From Psychroflexus lacisalsi (GTDB taxonomy: Bacteria; Bacteroidota; Bacteroidia; Flavobacteriales; Flavobacteriaceae): a DNA stretch of 64,000 nucleotides. The translations under genes and the position numbers were made by a program. The stretch is from positions 434,001 through 498,000 of the forward strand of contig NZ_JAIQYZ010000002.1 in assembly GCF_020164495.1 (NCBI RefSeq), in the 5' to 3' direction. Positions 53,007 to 61,841 of this stretch are shown here, in pieces; positions within the stretch are counted from its first letter, which is position 1, and every line of letters starts with the position of its first letter. The notes beneath the pieces are model-generated. The model saw only the letters and a list, made by a program, of their open reading frames with translations. It had not been told where the DNA came from and ran no database searches.

Positions 53007-54347
53007 ATGGCTAGAGTTTATTTTTTATATCGTTCACAGAAAGACAAAGCAGCTTTAAAAGTTAGGATTCAATTAGAAAACAACAAGCAGCAATTTGAAG
53101 CAAACACCCAAATCCACACTACAAAGATTTTTTGGAATGATACCAGAAAAAAACAACGTGGATTAAGTGGAGTTGAAAAGAATGAAATTGCCGCTATTAA
53201 TAAAAAACTAGACCCGCTAGAAAACTACATTTTAGAAAAGTTTGAAATTGATAACCCAAAACCAGAGCAAAAAGAATGGCTCAAATTAACCCTAATTGAT
53301 TATTACAATCCAACTGATGAAACCGATATTAAAAGAAGTGATTTGCTAACTGATAATATTCAGCATATAATCGACACGGCCAATATTAGAAAAAACGCTC
53401 AAAATAATTTAGGGCTATCCAAAAGCCGTATCAATTCTTATAAAAACCTCCTTAAAATAATTGAACGATACCAGGAAAAAAAACAGTCTTTAAGGATAAA
53501 AGATTTTAATCAAACTTTTGCTAACAACTTTTTAAAATGGCTAATTGATGATAATGGTTATGCAGATAGTTACGCGTTAAAAAAGATTGATGACTTAAAA
53601 GCCGTTTGCCGTGATGCTGAAATCGATAATATTGAAGTTAACAAACAACTAAGCAAAATCAAAGGGGGCAAAATATCTAATGAAAATATAATCTACCTAA
53701 ATGAGTCTGAACTTGAAAAGATTGAAAACCTTACTTTAGAAAGTGATAAGCTAGAAAACGCCCGTAAATGGTTGTTATTAGGCTGCAATTTGGGGCAAAG
53801 AGGCTCAGACCTTTTAAGTCTTTCAGCCAGTAACATAAAAACCCGAAACGGTTTGCACGTGATCGAACTGGAGCAGCAAAAGACAAAGGCTAAAATTAGT
53901 ATTCCAATTTTAGACAAAACCGCTGAAATCATTAAAAACGGTTTACCTAAAAAAATAAGTATTCAAAATTTCAATTTCTACATTAAGGAATTATGTAAAA
54001 TAGCTGAATTAAACGAGCCAACCAAGGGACGTAAAGCAGCCGTTAGAAAAGAAGTTAAAAGAGTAAAGGGAGAAAAAAAGCAAGGCCACATAAGGCGCAA
54101 ACTAGGCACTTATCCAAAACACGAATTAACAAGCTCGCATATTTGCCGCCGCTCTTTTGCATCAAATTTATACGGTAAAATGCCAACGTCATTAATAATG
54201 CGTATCACAGGACACAAAACCGAAAAGATGCTGCTTCAATATATCGGGAAAAGTGATTTAGATTATGCTCAACAAATTGCAGATTTTTACGAATTGCAGA
54301 AGCTTAAAGCCAAAAGAGAAACCACCCTAAAAGTCGTTAACCAATAA
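53007..54347 (+). CDS. Tyrosine recombinase/integrase (phage-integrase family)
   Basis: The 446-residue protein has an N-terminal arm-binding region (about 1-100), a SAM-like core-binding domain (about 110-215) and a catalytic domain. The active-site residues are R265 (LGQRGSD), H378 and R381 (HICRRSF), H403 (TGHKT) and nucleophile Y412 (QYIG). It belongs to the large Bacteroidota integrases with an N-terminal Arm-DNA-bind_5/SAM_5 arrangement. It is expected to recombine the 19-bp tRNA-Leu core with the element's circular form. Spacing from the left end is 200 bp. Confidence 0.93.
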   Translation: MARVYFLYRSQKDKAALKVRIQLENNKQQFEANTQIHTTKIFWNDTRKKQRGLSGVEKNEIAAINKKLDPLENYILEKFEIDNPKPEQKEWLKLTLIDYYNPTDETDIKRSDLLTDNIQHIIDTANIRKNAQNNLGLSKSRINSYKNLLKIIERYQEKKQSLRIKDFNQTFANNFLKWLIDDNGYADSYALKKIDDLKAVCRDAEIDNIEVNKQLSKIKGGKISNENIIYLNESELEKIENLTLESDKLENARKWLLLGCNLGQRGSDLLSLSASNIKTRNGLHVIELEQQKTKAKISIPILDKTAEIIKNGLPKKISIQNFNFYIKELCKIAELNEPTKGRKAAVRKEVKRVKGEKKQGHIRRKLGTYPKHELTSSHICRRSFASNLYGKMPTSLIMRITGHKTEKMLLQYIGKSDLDYAQQIADFYELQKLKAKRETTLKVVNQ

Positions 54348-54359
54348 TCCAGATTTATT

Positions 54360-55271
54360 ATGAATAACATAACACCAGAGCAAAAAGCAAAAGCAGAACA
54401 ATTTATAAAAAATAATATTGGGCTTAAATCTTATAAAAGCAATGCTTATGGAGAGCTGCAAATGTTATATGATTTTGTAAAGGATAACGATTTGAGCAAA
54501 ATGAATGATGAAGAAAGAAGTGATTTTTTTATCGAAATAAGTGATTTGAAAAATAGGCTAATTGACTGGATAAAAGATACACCTCAAAAACAATATCAAT
54601 TTGAAAATATCATTTTTAGAATAAAATCACTTTATGCAGCTTTTTATAATATCGAGGTTTTTACAGATATTGAAAAAAATAAAATAGAGCTTAACGATGC
54701 GTTTGATTTTGAATTAGAACCAAAAGAATTAAAAATTAATTTACTGATTGAAAATGCTGAAAGTAGAATTTTAAAGGCAATTAATGAAGTGGAAAGCAAA
54801 GCAGAAAAAACCTCAAATAAAAGCAGCAAAAAGAAACCGATACCAAAGTTTGAAGAGGTTATAAACAAAAAACTGAACTGGAATAAAAAACAAATTGAAA
54901 CTCTAGAAAACGAGTTAAAAATGAATTTTGCAGATATAATAAGTAAAAGTTACAACAAAGAAGGGAGAGGTAGCAAAGAACCCTTATACTTTGCCATTTT
55001 ACATTTGGGAAAAAAAGAAATTATCGATTTTGAAGCAATAGAAGCTAAGAAATTCTTGAGGTTTTTTGTGAATTTATTTTTAGGCGAAAATTATAATTGG
55101 GAAAATTTTGAGGATAGAGATTATATAGGGTTTACTCAAAAGCTTAGAGAATTTAAGAATAATAAAAATGATATAAATACCAAAAAATATAAAGAGCAAA
55201 TTAAACCCGTATTTGAAAAGATTGAAGAAAAGCATATATTCATTAAAATAGCAGATATAAGCATAAATTAA
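54360..55271 (+). CDS. Hypothetical protein of the element
   Basis: This 303-residue, strongly charged, lysine-rich protein has no signal or membrane segment and several predicted helices. A low-complexity linker (SKAEKTSNKSSKKKP) at about 145-160 separates an N-terminal part from a C-terminal part rich in aromatic residues (FFVNLFLGENYNWENF). It lies 12 bp after the integrase gene and is probably co-transcribed. I recognise no family. Bacteroidota elements often carry a regulator or RteC-like protein in this position, but I cannot claim similarity. Confidence 0.7.
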   Translation: MNNITPEQKAKAEQFIKNNIGLKSYKSNAYGELQMLYDFVKDNDLSKMNDEERSDFFIEISDLKNRLIDWIKDTPQKQYQFENIIFRIKSLYAAFYNIEVFTDIEKNKIELNDAFDFELEPKELKINLLIENAESRILKAINEVESKAEKTSNKSSKKKPIPKFEEVINKKLNWNKKQIETLENELKMNFADIISKSYNKEGRGSKEPLYFAILHLGKKEIIDFEAIEAKKFLRFFVNLFLGENYNWENFEDRDYIGFTQKLREFKNNKNDINTKKYKEQIKPVFEKIEEKHIFIKIADISIN

Positions 55272-55306
55272 TAAAAAATAGCAAATATTAGATAATTGCC
55301 TTTATT

Positions 55307-55336
55307 TATAGTTTACTGTAAACTGAGTAAACTATA
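55307..55336. promoter_or_regulatory. Perfect 11-bp inverted repeat, operator-like
   Basis: TATAGTTTACT and AGTAAACTATA flank eight bases that themselves repeat the GTAAACT word. It lies 75 bp upstream of the HTH gene. It is a good candidate binding site for the HTH protein or the integrase, but it could also end the upstream transcript (few T follow). Confidence 0.45.
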
Positions 55337-55410
55337 AAAGCCTTACAACCAACTAAATAGCACTAAATCGATAGTAAATTTACATTATATATTAATCAAA
55401 ATATAATGTT

Positions 55411-55680
55411 ATGAATTTATTACAAATAGAATATTCGGACGAATTAAAAAACGACATTGAAAGCCTTAAAAGCGATTTGGCTGAAATTAAACTAAACCTT
55501 CAACCTAAAGAGCCAACCAAGTATTTAGGACGCAAAGAGGTTGCCGAAATGCTCGACGTAAACATTTCAACAGTTCACAACTGGACTGCAAGGGGCATTT
55601 TAACCGCCTTACAAATTGGGGGTCGCATATACTACAGAAAAAAAAATGTAGAAGCGGCTCTAATTGAACTAAAAAAATAA
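55411..55680 (+). CDS. Helix-turn-helix (HTH_17/excisionase-like) protein
   Basis: The protein has 89 residues. The winged HTH at about 41-85 reads LGRKEVAEMLDVNIST, VHNWTARGIL and GGRIYYRKK, the MerR/Xis-like DNA-binding core. A coiled-coil-like N-terminus (about 8-32) may mediate dimerisation. Such genes in integrative elements are excisionases (recombination directionality factors) or replication regulators. Here the next gene, 5 bp downstream, is the replication protein. Confidence 0.85.
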   Translation: MNLLQIEYSDELKNDIESLKSDLAEIKLNLQPKEPTKYLGRKEVAEMLDVNISTVHNWTARGILTALQIGGRIYYRKKNVEAALIELKK

Positions 55681-55684
55681 GACA

Positions 55685-57115
55685 ATGAACGACGCAATAG
55701 CTCACTGTCTTAAAAATGTTCTGTTCGACCTAGATGGCGAATATAATACTTTTATAGATTTAGAAATTAGAGACGGCAAGAAAGTTGACCCCAGTCTATT
55801 AAAAAAATTCTTACAGGCTAATGGTTTTAGAAATCTAAAGATTTACAATGTTAGTAAAGTGATTAAACTCACTCAAAATATTGTAGAAGTTTTTACGCCC
55901 CAGGAAGTCTTTAATTACTGTTTGAAATTTATTGAAAGTCATTACAGCGATTTTGAAGCTGTTTTTATTGAACAAGGGGAAAAGTATTTAATATCCAAAA
56001 AAGCTTTACTAGGAAGCCTGAAACCAATCGAATTTAAAAAATTTAAGGATGATATTCTTACTAGTAGACATTTCTTTAATAATTGCTTTGTTGAGGTTAC
56101 GTCTAATGAGATTAAAACAAATTTTTATAAAGATTTACATAAGCATAAGAAATATATTTTTAAAGATGCGATAATTGACAGGCCTTTTGAAGTTAGACCA
56201 AAAGAGTTGTCAGATTTTGAAAAATTCTTAAAGCTAAGCACAAATTCAGATTTACATTTTGAAAGTGTTTGCACCTCGATAGGGTATTTGCTTCACAGCT
56301 TCAAAAACCCGGCTAATGCTAAAGCGATCATATTAAGCGATGTGCTAAGCCAAGCCACCAACGAACCAAACGGAAGGAGCGGCAAGGGGTTAATCATAAA
56401 GGCTATTGCAGAGTTTATTAACGTAATTGAGTACAACGGAAAAAACCTCGACTTGAAGCGTGATAAGTTTGTATATCAAAGCATTGACTATAATACAGAT
56501 TTATTTGTTATTCAGGACGTTTCAAAATCTTTTGACTTTGAAGATTTGTTTTCGCAAATTACTGATAAGATGGACGTGCAGCGAAAACATATTAATAAGA
56601 TGATTATTGACTTTGCTAGCAGCCCTAAAATTGCTTTGACGACGAACTACACTATACCCCAAAATACAGATAGCTACGCAGACCGAAAGCAATTAATATT
56701 ACTCAATAATTACTTTAATGCAAACCACAAACCAGAAAACGAATTTAAGGAGCTGTTTTTTGTTCAATGGGATGAAAAGCAATTTTTAGCCTTTGATAAT
56801 TTCGTGATGCGCTGCATTCAGTCTTTTTTAAAAAATGGTTTAATCAATTACGATGATCCAGAACTACAAAAGCAAAATTTGATTAATAATACCTCTAAAG
56901 TTTTCATTGATTTAATCGAAAGCCAATATTTCACTAATGAGTATTACTTATTAAAGGAACTAGCCGCACAATTAGAAATAAATTCAAATGAAAATTCTGT
57001 AAAATCAAAAATTGCTATGCAATGGCTAAACACCTATGCAAAATATAACAATTTCAATATTGAGACGAGAACATCTGCAGGCGTTGTAAAGTTTTGTTTC
57101 TTAAATAAAAGTTAA
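55685..57115 (+). CDS. SF3-type helicase/primase-like replication protein
   Basis: The protein has 476 residues. The C-terminal half is an SF3-like ATPase: Walker A NGRSGKG (229-235), Walker B LFVIQD (273-278), a sensor-like TTN (319-321) and a basic Arg334 (YADRK) that may be the arginine finger. The N-terminal 160 residues resemble the non-catalytic front of phage primase-helicases (DUF5906-like) but show no primase acidic triad that I can identify. It is predicted to unwind the element's own origin. The iteron cluster starts 6 bp after its stop, which strengthens that assignment. Confidence 0.8.
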   Translation: MNDAIAHCLKNVLFDLDGEYNTFIDLEIRDGKKVDPSLLKKFLQANGFRNLKIYNVSKVIKLTQNIVEVFTPQEVFNYCLKFIESHYSDFEAVFIEQGEKYLISKKALLGSLKPIEFKKFKDDILTSRHFFNNCFVEVTSNEIKTNFYKDLHKHKKYIFKDAIIDRPFEVRPKELSDFEKFLKLSTNSDLHFESVCTSIGYLLHSFKNPANAKAIILSDVLSQATNEPNGRSGKGLIIKAIAEFINVIEYNGKNLDLKRDKFVYQSIDYNTDLFVIQDVSKSFDFEDLFSQITDKMDVQRKHINKMIIDFASSPKIALTTNYTIPQNTDSYADRKQLILLNNYFNANHKPENEFKELFFVQWDEKQFLAFDNFVMRCIQSFLKNGLINYDDPELQKQNLINNTSKVFIDLIESQYFTNEYYLLKELAAQLEINSNENSVKSKIAMQWLNTYAKYNNFNIETRTSAGVVKFCFLNKS

Positions 57116-57509
57116 AATAATTGTAGGGCAAATTTTCAAAATTGTAGGGGAGATGTTCAATTTGTAGGGGAGATTCTTAAAAAAAGATAAATATCAAAAA
57201 ATGAATATTTTACAAATAATTCAAAAAACAACAAAAAAGCCTATTTGCCCTACAATTTGTAGGGGTAGGCTAAAACTCCCCTACAACGCTAACGCCCCGT
57301 AAATACTGATGGTTGAAGCCTTTTGTAGGGCAAGTAGGGGTAATTTAATAATAAACGCATAGAGAAAGTATATATATATAGAAACAAAACATTTTGCCTT
57401 TTGCCCTACTTACCCACCAGATAACAGTAAGTAAAAAAATAAATTAACAAAAAAAAGCAGCACTTTAAAATATAACAAAGTGCCGCTAAATCCAAAAAAA
57501 ACGAATATT
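57116..57509. repeat. Iteron-like cluster, putative element replication origin
   Basis: The word TTGTAGGG (either strand) occurs at 57121, 57143, 57163, 57248 (reverse), 57257, 57278 (reverse) and 57323. Related AGTAGGGG and CCCTACTTACCC words lie at 57333 and 57404. The 57248-57264 pair is a perfect 17-bp palindrome. An AT-rich stretch (57171-57246) and a TATATATATATA run (57370-57381) lie between, as in iteron origins with an AT-rich unwinding region. No gene is present. Confidence 0.65.
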
Positions 57510-58214
57510 ATGAATAACCTTTTCTTAACCACAAATCAACAATCTTTTGAACGCTATCAAAACCAGATGATAGAATTTGGAGAGGTATATACTAATGCAA
57601 GCAAGGAGCTTGTTAACCTTGATGTAAAAGGCTACAAAGCTGAAAATTTAATAAACGGCGGCTTTCTTGCTTTATTTCACGACCACCACAAAAACGAACA
57701 CGCTCAACAACCACAATGGGCAAATTTAGGTATTAGGTACGAAAAGTATTTAGACCTCAAAGAATTTGATACTACCAAACTGGAAGCTCTAGAAGCAGAA
57801 CACGAGCGAATAATAGAGCTAAAATTTGAGCTATATGAAACCAACGATAATTTTTTCAGCTTCGCAGAAAATAGAACTAGAGATACTTCATATCAAAAGG
57901 CCTTAACCTTTGCGCCAGAAAAATTGACCTATAAAGTTTTTGACTTTTTAAGCTTTAAGGGCAATACGGCAAAAATTAATATACCTAAGAAACCGTTTGA
58001 GATTCATGCCTTGAATAAATCCCAGATCGACCTTTTGCAGGATGTCAGAAATTACGTGGATTCATGTAGAAAATTAGGGCTAAAATATAGCGACGTCCTA
58101 AAAAATGTAGAAAAGTACGTAAAATGGGAAAATGGCCGATCCACTGGATTATCTTTTGACCTTAAGCAAATTGAATTTTCCTATAACCAAATTTTAAATC
58201 AAAGATTATTATGA
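57510..58214 (+). CDS. Hypothetical protein downstream of the iteron region
   Basis: 234 residues from the ATG at 57510 (MNNLFLTTNQQSF). A GTG at 57480 is in frame but lies closer to the iteron region. A soluble, mixed helical protein without recognisable motifs. The N-terminus contains GGFLALFHDHHKNEH, a His-rich stretch that might bind metal. It overlaps the next small gene by 4 bp. It could be a replication accessory or copy-control protein, but only from position. Confidence 0.65.
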   Translation: MNNLFLTTNQQSFERYQNQMIEFGEVYTNASKELVNLDVKGYKAENLINGGFLALFHDHHKNEHAQQPQWANLGIRYEKYLDLKEFDTTKLEALEAEHERIIELKFELYETNDNFFSFAENRTRDTSYQKALTFAPEKLTYKVFDFLSFKGNTAKINIPKKPFEIHALNKSQIDLLQDVRNYVDSCRKLGLKYSDVLKNVEKYVKWENGRSTGLSFDLKQIEFSYNQILNQRLL

Positions 58215-58357
58215 AGGCAAAAGTAGTAAGTGCAAAAAATGAAAGCGAGCTCGAAAATCAGCTAAATGAATTATTGTTTAGATCCTGGCAATTAACTGAT
58301 ACTTTGGCATTCGATAAATATGGAAAAATCTATACTATCGTAAAAAAGAATAGTTGA
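58211..58357 (+). CDS. Small 48-residue protein
   Basis: An ATG that overlaps the preceding stop (ATGA) encodes MKAKVVSAKNESELENQLNE and then LLFRSWQLTDTLAFDKYGKI before a TGA. The coupling, codon use and an immediately following terminator make it a real translated gene rather than noise. No family is recognised. The length and charge suit a regulatory or adaptor peptide. Confidence 0.65.
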   Translation: MKAKVVSAKNESELENQLNELLFRSWQLTDTLAFDKYGKIYTIVKKNS

Positions 58358-58387
58358 TTTTTTAATTTGTTATACTTTTGATTAAGG

Positions 58388-58430
58388 CCCCGTTAAATAG
58401 AGTAGTATCTCTATTCAAACGGGGTTTTTA
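58388..58430 (+). terminator. Terminator of the replication-region transcript
   Basis: The stem CCCCGTT/AACGGGG, extended by AATAGAG/CTCTATT, is followed by TTTTT. It ends the transcript that runs from the HTH gene through the small 48-residue gene. Confidence 0.88.
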
Positions 58431-59196
58431 ATTTGTTATTTATAAGTATTCTTATTATTTATAACTATTCTATATAACAAGGCTCAAATCCATGCGTAAT
58501 AAGTGAAAATTGGAGTGTTTAAAGTATTGCATTTTTTAACAGAAAACCTTCAAAGTACCTAAACGATTTAAGCACCCCTAAGGCATTATTTCTTATTAAA
58601 GCATAAATTATAAGTCAGTGAGTTTAAAAGCGAACCACACCCACGCATCAAACCCAAGTAGCCAATCATTCATTAAGTTAAGTCTTAACCAACCCAACAA
58701 ATAAATAGAGCGTGAAGCCCTTGCCGCTATTCATTAACTATGTATTGATTAATCGACTAAGGAAAAAAGCAAAGCTTTAAAAAAATCAATGATTATGCTA
58801 AATAATATTAATGAAACAAATCTCCAATCCCACCAACCGTAAAAACATAAGTTGCAATAAAAACCAGAAAGTTTTGAAGTTATATGTTTTGTTAGCAACA
58901 AACCAATATAGTAGAAATATTATTTGCTAAAAAAGTGCAAAATCTATTGAGTTAAATAACATTTATTTCTATTCCTTTTAATGTTCGTAATTTCGTTTCA
59001 TTGTTTAACGCACAAGGAGTTTATATAGGATTTGTTGCGTGTTTTAAGAGATTAATTTACTAAATAAATAGAGAAAATCAATTAAGAAAGCTCGTAGAAT
59101 CAGTTTCATGAATCCATGAGCATAGAATACTAATGTTTCAAATTGAAGTAGAAAAGAGTTTTTTTTACCTCAGTTCTTTGTTAGCATTTTTATTTT
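58431..59196. other. Non-coding region between element modules
   Basis: About 760 bp of AT-rich sequence with no open frame I can support, no promoter word I trust and no repeat family shared with the chromosome part. It separates the replication module from the cargo genes. Confidence 0.6.
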
Positions 59197-59949
59197 CTAC
59201 TTCACATTATTTGCATCCCATAGAATTTTTATCAAAACTCCTACTACAAATATGATAATAAACCAATAAGGAAGACCAAGCCAATACATTCCCAAGGTCA
59301 TTAATGCTAGAAATATTCCTAAAAATATTTTACCTCCATTAGAACTGACCATTTGTTTTGTTTGTTTATTTTTTACTTTAACAGATTCAAAATCTTTTCC
59401 GAGCTTAAATTTATTTCCGCAAGATAAACAGGATAATTCTACTTTATTACTTCCAATTGTTCCAGCAAGAATTCCAATTCCTCCAGTTAGTATTGCTCCA
59501 CCAACCGCTTGTGTTCCGCTAAAACCTTTTTTTCCGCCAATAATATTGATTGATTTACACTTCGGGCATTGTATTTTATTATTGTCTGATTTTTTAATAT
59601 TACCAGTTGTTGAAGTCGGAGGAACTGGACTTTTTTCACGCCAAGATGAATGACAACTTTGGCATTGTTGAGCATATTTTGTTCGTAACTCTTTGTAGCA
59701 GATTGGACAAAATCCTAATTTTAAATCACAACTAATACAAATGTTTTTTTTTGTATTTATATTGTTTTTAAAGATATTCCTCTTTGTCTTATTGCATTTT
59801 CTACAAGTTTCCTTTTTTGGAGTATATGATTTAATTGGACTATTATCTTTAACAGTTTTACTGTTATCAGTTAGATTTGATTTTGTTCCACATTTTGAAC
59901 AGAATAAATCTTTTCCCAATATTTCATTACCGCATTTTGAACAATACAT
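59197..59949 (-). CDS. Zinc-ribbon membrane protein (eight CxxC pairs)
   Basis: The protein has 250 residues. CxxC pairs at 3, 17, 49, 71, 81, 96, 128 and 174 suggest four zinc ribbons. A glycine-rich hydrophobic stretch (about 144-166) lies between the last two pairs, and two C-terminal membrane helices are at about 207-223 and 226-244. The N-terminal CSKCGNEI and CSKCGT are zinc_ribbon_2-like. The topology suggests a membrane-attached protein with a cytoplasmic zinc-finger array. It is a cargo gene of the element; the function is unknown. Confidence 0.75.
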   Translation of the reverse strand: MYCSKCGNEILGKDLFCSKCGTKSNLTDNSKTVKDNSPIKSYTPKKETCRKCNKTKRNIFKNNINTKKNICISCDLKLGFCPICYKELRTKYAQQCQSCHSSWREKSPVPPTSTTGNIKKSDNNKIQCPKCKSINIIGGKKGFSGTQAVGGAILTGGIGILAGTIGSNKVELSCLSCGNKFKLGKDFESVKVKNKQTKQMVSSNGGKIFLGIFLALMTLGMYWLGLPYWFIIIFVVGVLIKILWDANNVK

Positions 59950-60042
59950 ATTTATTTTAGTTTGATATTCTTTGTTTTTTCTAATAACCGCTAACGTATG
60001 GATAACAAAACAAATTGAGTTATCCCCATTTTATTAATAGCT

Positions 60043-60110
60043 AGATTCAAATCATAAATGCAACTTATACATTAAATAACAATTGATTTATTATAAATTT
60101 AAGATTTTAT
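60043..60110. repeat. Degenerate copy of the BspA-gene promoter region
   Basis: This segment resembles 61776-61842 over about 68 bp (shared words GATTCAA, CATAAATGCA and CATTAAATAA, then an ATTTAAG/ATATAGG end). The TAnnTTTG word is lost here. The two copies flank the BspA-type gene in direct orientation, hinting at a cassette-like duplication or a lost paralogue. Confidence 0.5.
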
Positions 60111-60203
60111 TCTTACAAAGAGATTAAAGACCTGATTATGTTAATTTTTTGACAGTTTTTCGATATTCAGTTTTAAGGGTTTTGATATCTATCCACCCAG
60201 CAA

Positions 60204-60231
60204 AAAGCCTCTACAGTTTTGTAGAGGCTTT
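60204..60231 (-). terminator. Terminator of the BspA-type gene
   Basis: A perfect 11-bp stem AAAGCCTCTAC/GTAGAGGCTTT with a six-base loop ends in a T-run on the minus strand, 31 bp after the stop. Confidence 0.9.
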
Positions 60232-60261
60232 GATAACTATAATATTTTCAATACAAAGTGT

Positions 60262-61758
60262 TTAGTTCACAATTAATCGCTTTACAAATTGTTGGTTATC
60301 TACTGTTGTAAACTGAACAAAATAATTACCGGCATCTACACCTGAAACGTCAAGGCCATTGTTTATTTGACTTGCTGCGAGGGTTTTTATATCTCGACCC
60401 AGTATATCAATCAACTTAATTTTAGAAAGTATCACCTGCCCATCATTTTCGATAAACACTTTTGAATTTGAGGGGTTAGGATATATTAGAATATTAAATC
60501 CAATAGCTTCTGGGTTTGTTGTGGATAAGTTACACTCTGCACCCCAATTTGGAAAAAAGTCGTTTTGTAAAGCAGAGTTAAGAGCGAAATCTTGGGGTTC
60601 ATTTGGGATCTGCTCTACACACCACATTGAAATATCTTGGTTAAATACCAGAGCGTCATCAAACATTTTACCCATATTAGTTACCTTGCTTACAACCCAG
60701 GAATCTAGAGGTTGGTTAAATGATGACGCATCATTAAACATAAACTCCATATTAGAAACATTACTTACATCCCAATTGACAAGGGGTTGGTTAAATGAAG
60801 TTGCATCTTTAAACATAGCAATCATATTAGTTACTTGACTTACATCCCAGTTATCAAGAGGTTGGCTAAAAGATGATGCAGAAGAAAACATAAATCTCAT
60901 ATTAGTGACTTGACTTACATCCCAATTATTAAGGGGTTGGTCAAATGACTCTGCACCATAAAACATGAACCCTATAGTTGTAACATTACTTACATCCCAA
61001 TTATTAAGGGGTTGGTTAAAGGAAGTTGCATCATTAAACATAAACTCCATATTAGAAACATTACTTACATTCCAATTGACAAGGGGTTGGTTAAAAGATG
61101 ATGCCTCAGAAAACATAAAGTTCATATCAGTTACATTACTTACATCCCAATTATCAAGGGTTTGGTTAAAAGATGACGCATCATTAAACACACCAGCCAT
61201 ACCATTTACTTGGCTTACATCCCAAGAATTAAGGGGTTGGTCAAAAGATGATGCACGATAAAACATACTACGCATATTGGTAACACTACTTACATCCCAA
61301 TTATCCAGAGGTTGGTTAAAAGATGAAGCGTCTTTAAACATATTCCTCATGTTTGTAACTTGGCTTACATCCCAAGAATTTAAGTCTTGGTCAAAAGATG
61401 TTGCTAATGAAAACATTTGAAACATGTTTGTAACTTGACTTACATCCCAACTATTTAAATCTTGGTTAAAAAGAGATTGAAGGACAAACATACTAGACAT
61501 ATCGTCAATACCACTTGTACAGGTTAAGGCAATATAGGGATCTTGTTCATCATTATCAATTAATGCATTAAGTTGTGCACGACTCCTTTTTGTAAAGGTT
61601 TTGGTTTCACCGTTAATGGTTAAGGTTCCTGTGTCTCCAAAATCAGCTCCTGGACATAGACAAGTTACCCCATTGGGGGCTAGATAAAAATCTGGGTTGT
61701 TTTGGGCGTAAAGTGTAAGTGTAAAAAGAAATGTGGTTATAAGTAATAGTTTTTTCAT
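60262..61758 (-). CDS. BspA-type (DUF285) repeat surface protein with type IX secretion tail
   Basis: The protein has 498 residues with a signal peptide (about 1-18). Residues about 85-380 hold 11-12 tandem units of 25 residues with the core NWDVSNVTNM and MF, the DUF285/BspA leucine-rich-like repeat. The last ~75 residues (SNSKVFIENDGQV, then LDVSGVDAGNYFVQF) form a type A T9SS sorting domain. Such proteins are surface or secreted adhesins. As cargo of a tRNA element it may change cell-surface binding. The repeats are close to one another at DNA level, so unit number could vary by recombination. Confidence 0.88.
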   Translation of the reverse strand: MKKLLLITTFLFTLTLYAQNNPDFYLAPNGVTCLCPGADFGDTGTLTINGETKTFTKRSRAQLNALIDNDEQDPYIALTCTSGIDDMSSMFVLQSLFNQDLNSWDVSQVTNMFQMFSLATSFDQDLNSWDVSQVTNMRNMFKDASSFNQPLDNWDVSSVTNMRSMFYRASSFDQPLNSWDVSQVNGMAGVFNDASSFNQTLDNWDVSNVTDMNFMFSEASSFNQPLVNWNVSNVSNMEFMFNDATSFNQPLNNWDVSNVTTIGFMFYGAESFDQPLNNWDVSQVTNMRFMFSSASSFSQPLDNWDVSQVTNMIAMFKDATSFNQPLVNWDVSNVSNMEFMFNDASSFNQPLDSWVVSKVTNMGKMFDDALVFNQDISMWCVEQIPNEPQDFALNSALQNDFFPNWGAECNLSTTNPEAIGFNILIYPNPSNSKVFIENDGQVILSKIKLIDILGRDIKTLAASQINNGLDVSGVDAGNYFVQFTTVDNQQFVKRLIVN

Positions 61759-61833
61759 AATAAAGGGTTTTACTTTGTATTTGGATTCAAGTCATAAATG
61801 CATCTTTAGCATTAAATAATAATTGAACCATTA

Positions 61834-61841
61834 CAAATATA
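61834..61841 (-). promoter_or_regulatory. Promoter -7 element of the BspA-type gene
   Basis: TATATTTG on the minus strand (TAnnTTTG) implies a leader of about 65 nt before the ATG. It lies inside the 68-bp duplicated segment. Confidence 0.45.

Noticed and set aside
59950-60040. Integron attC site near CCGCTAACGT/GGATAAC...GTTATCC
   Set aside because: The core sites do not follow the GTTRRRY/RYYYAAC consensus and no integron integrase is present.
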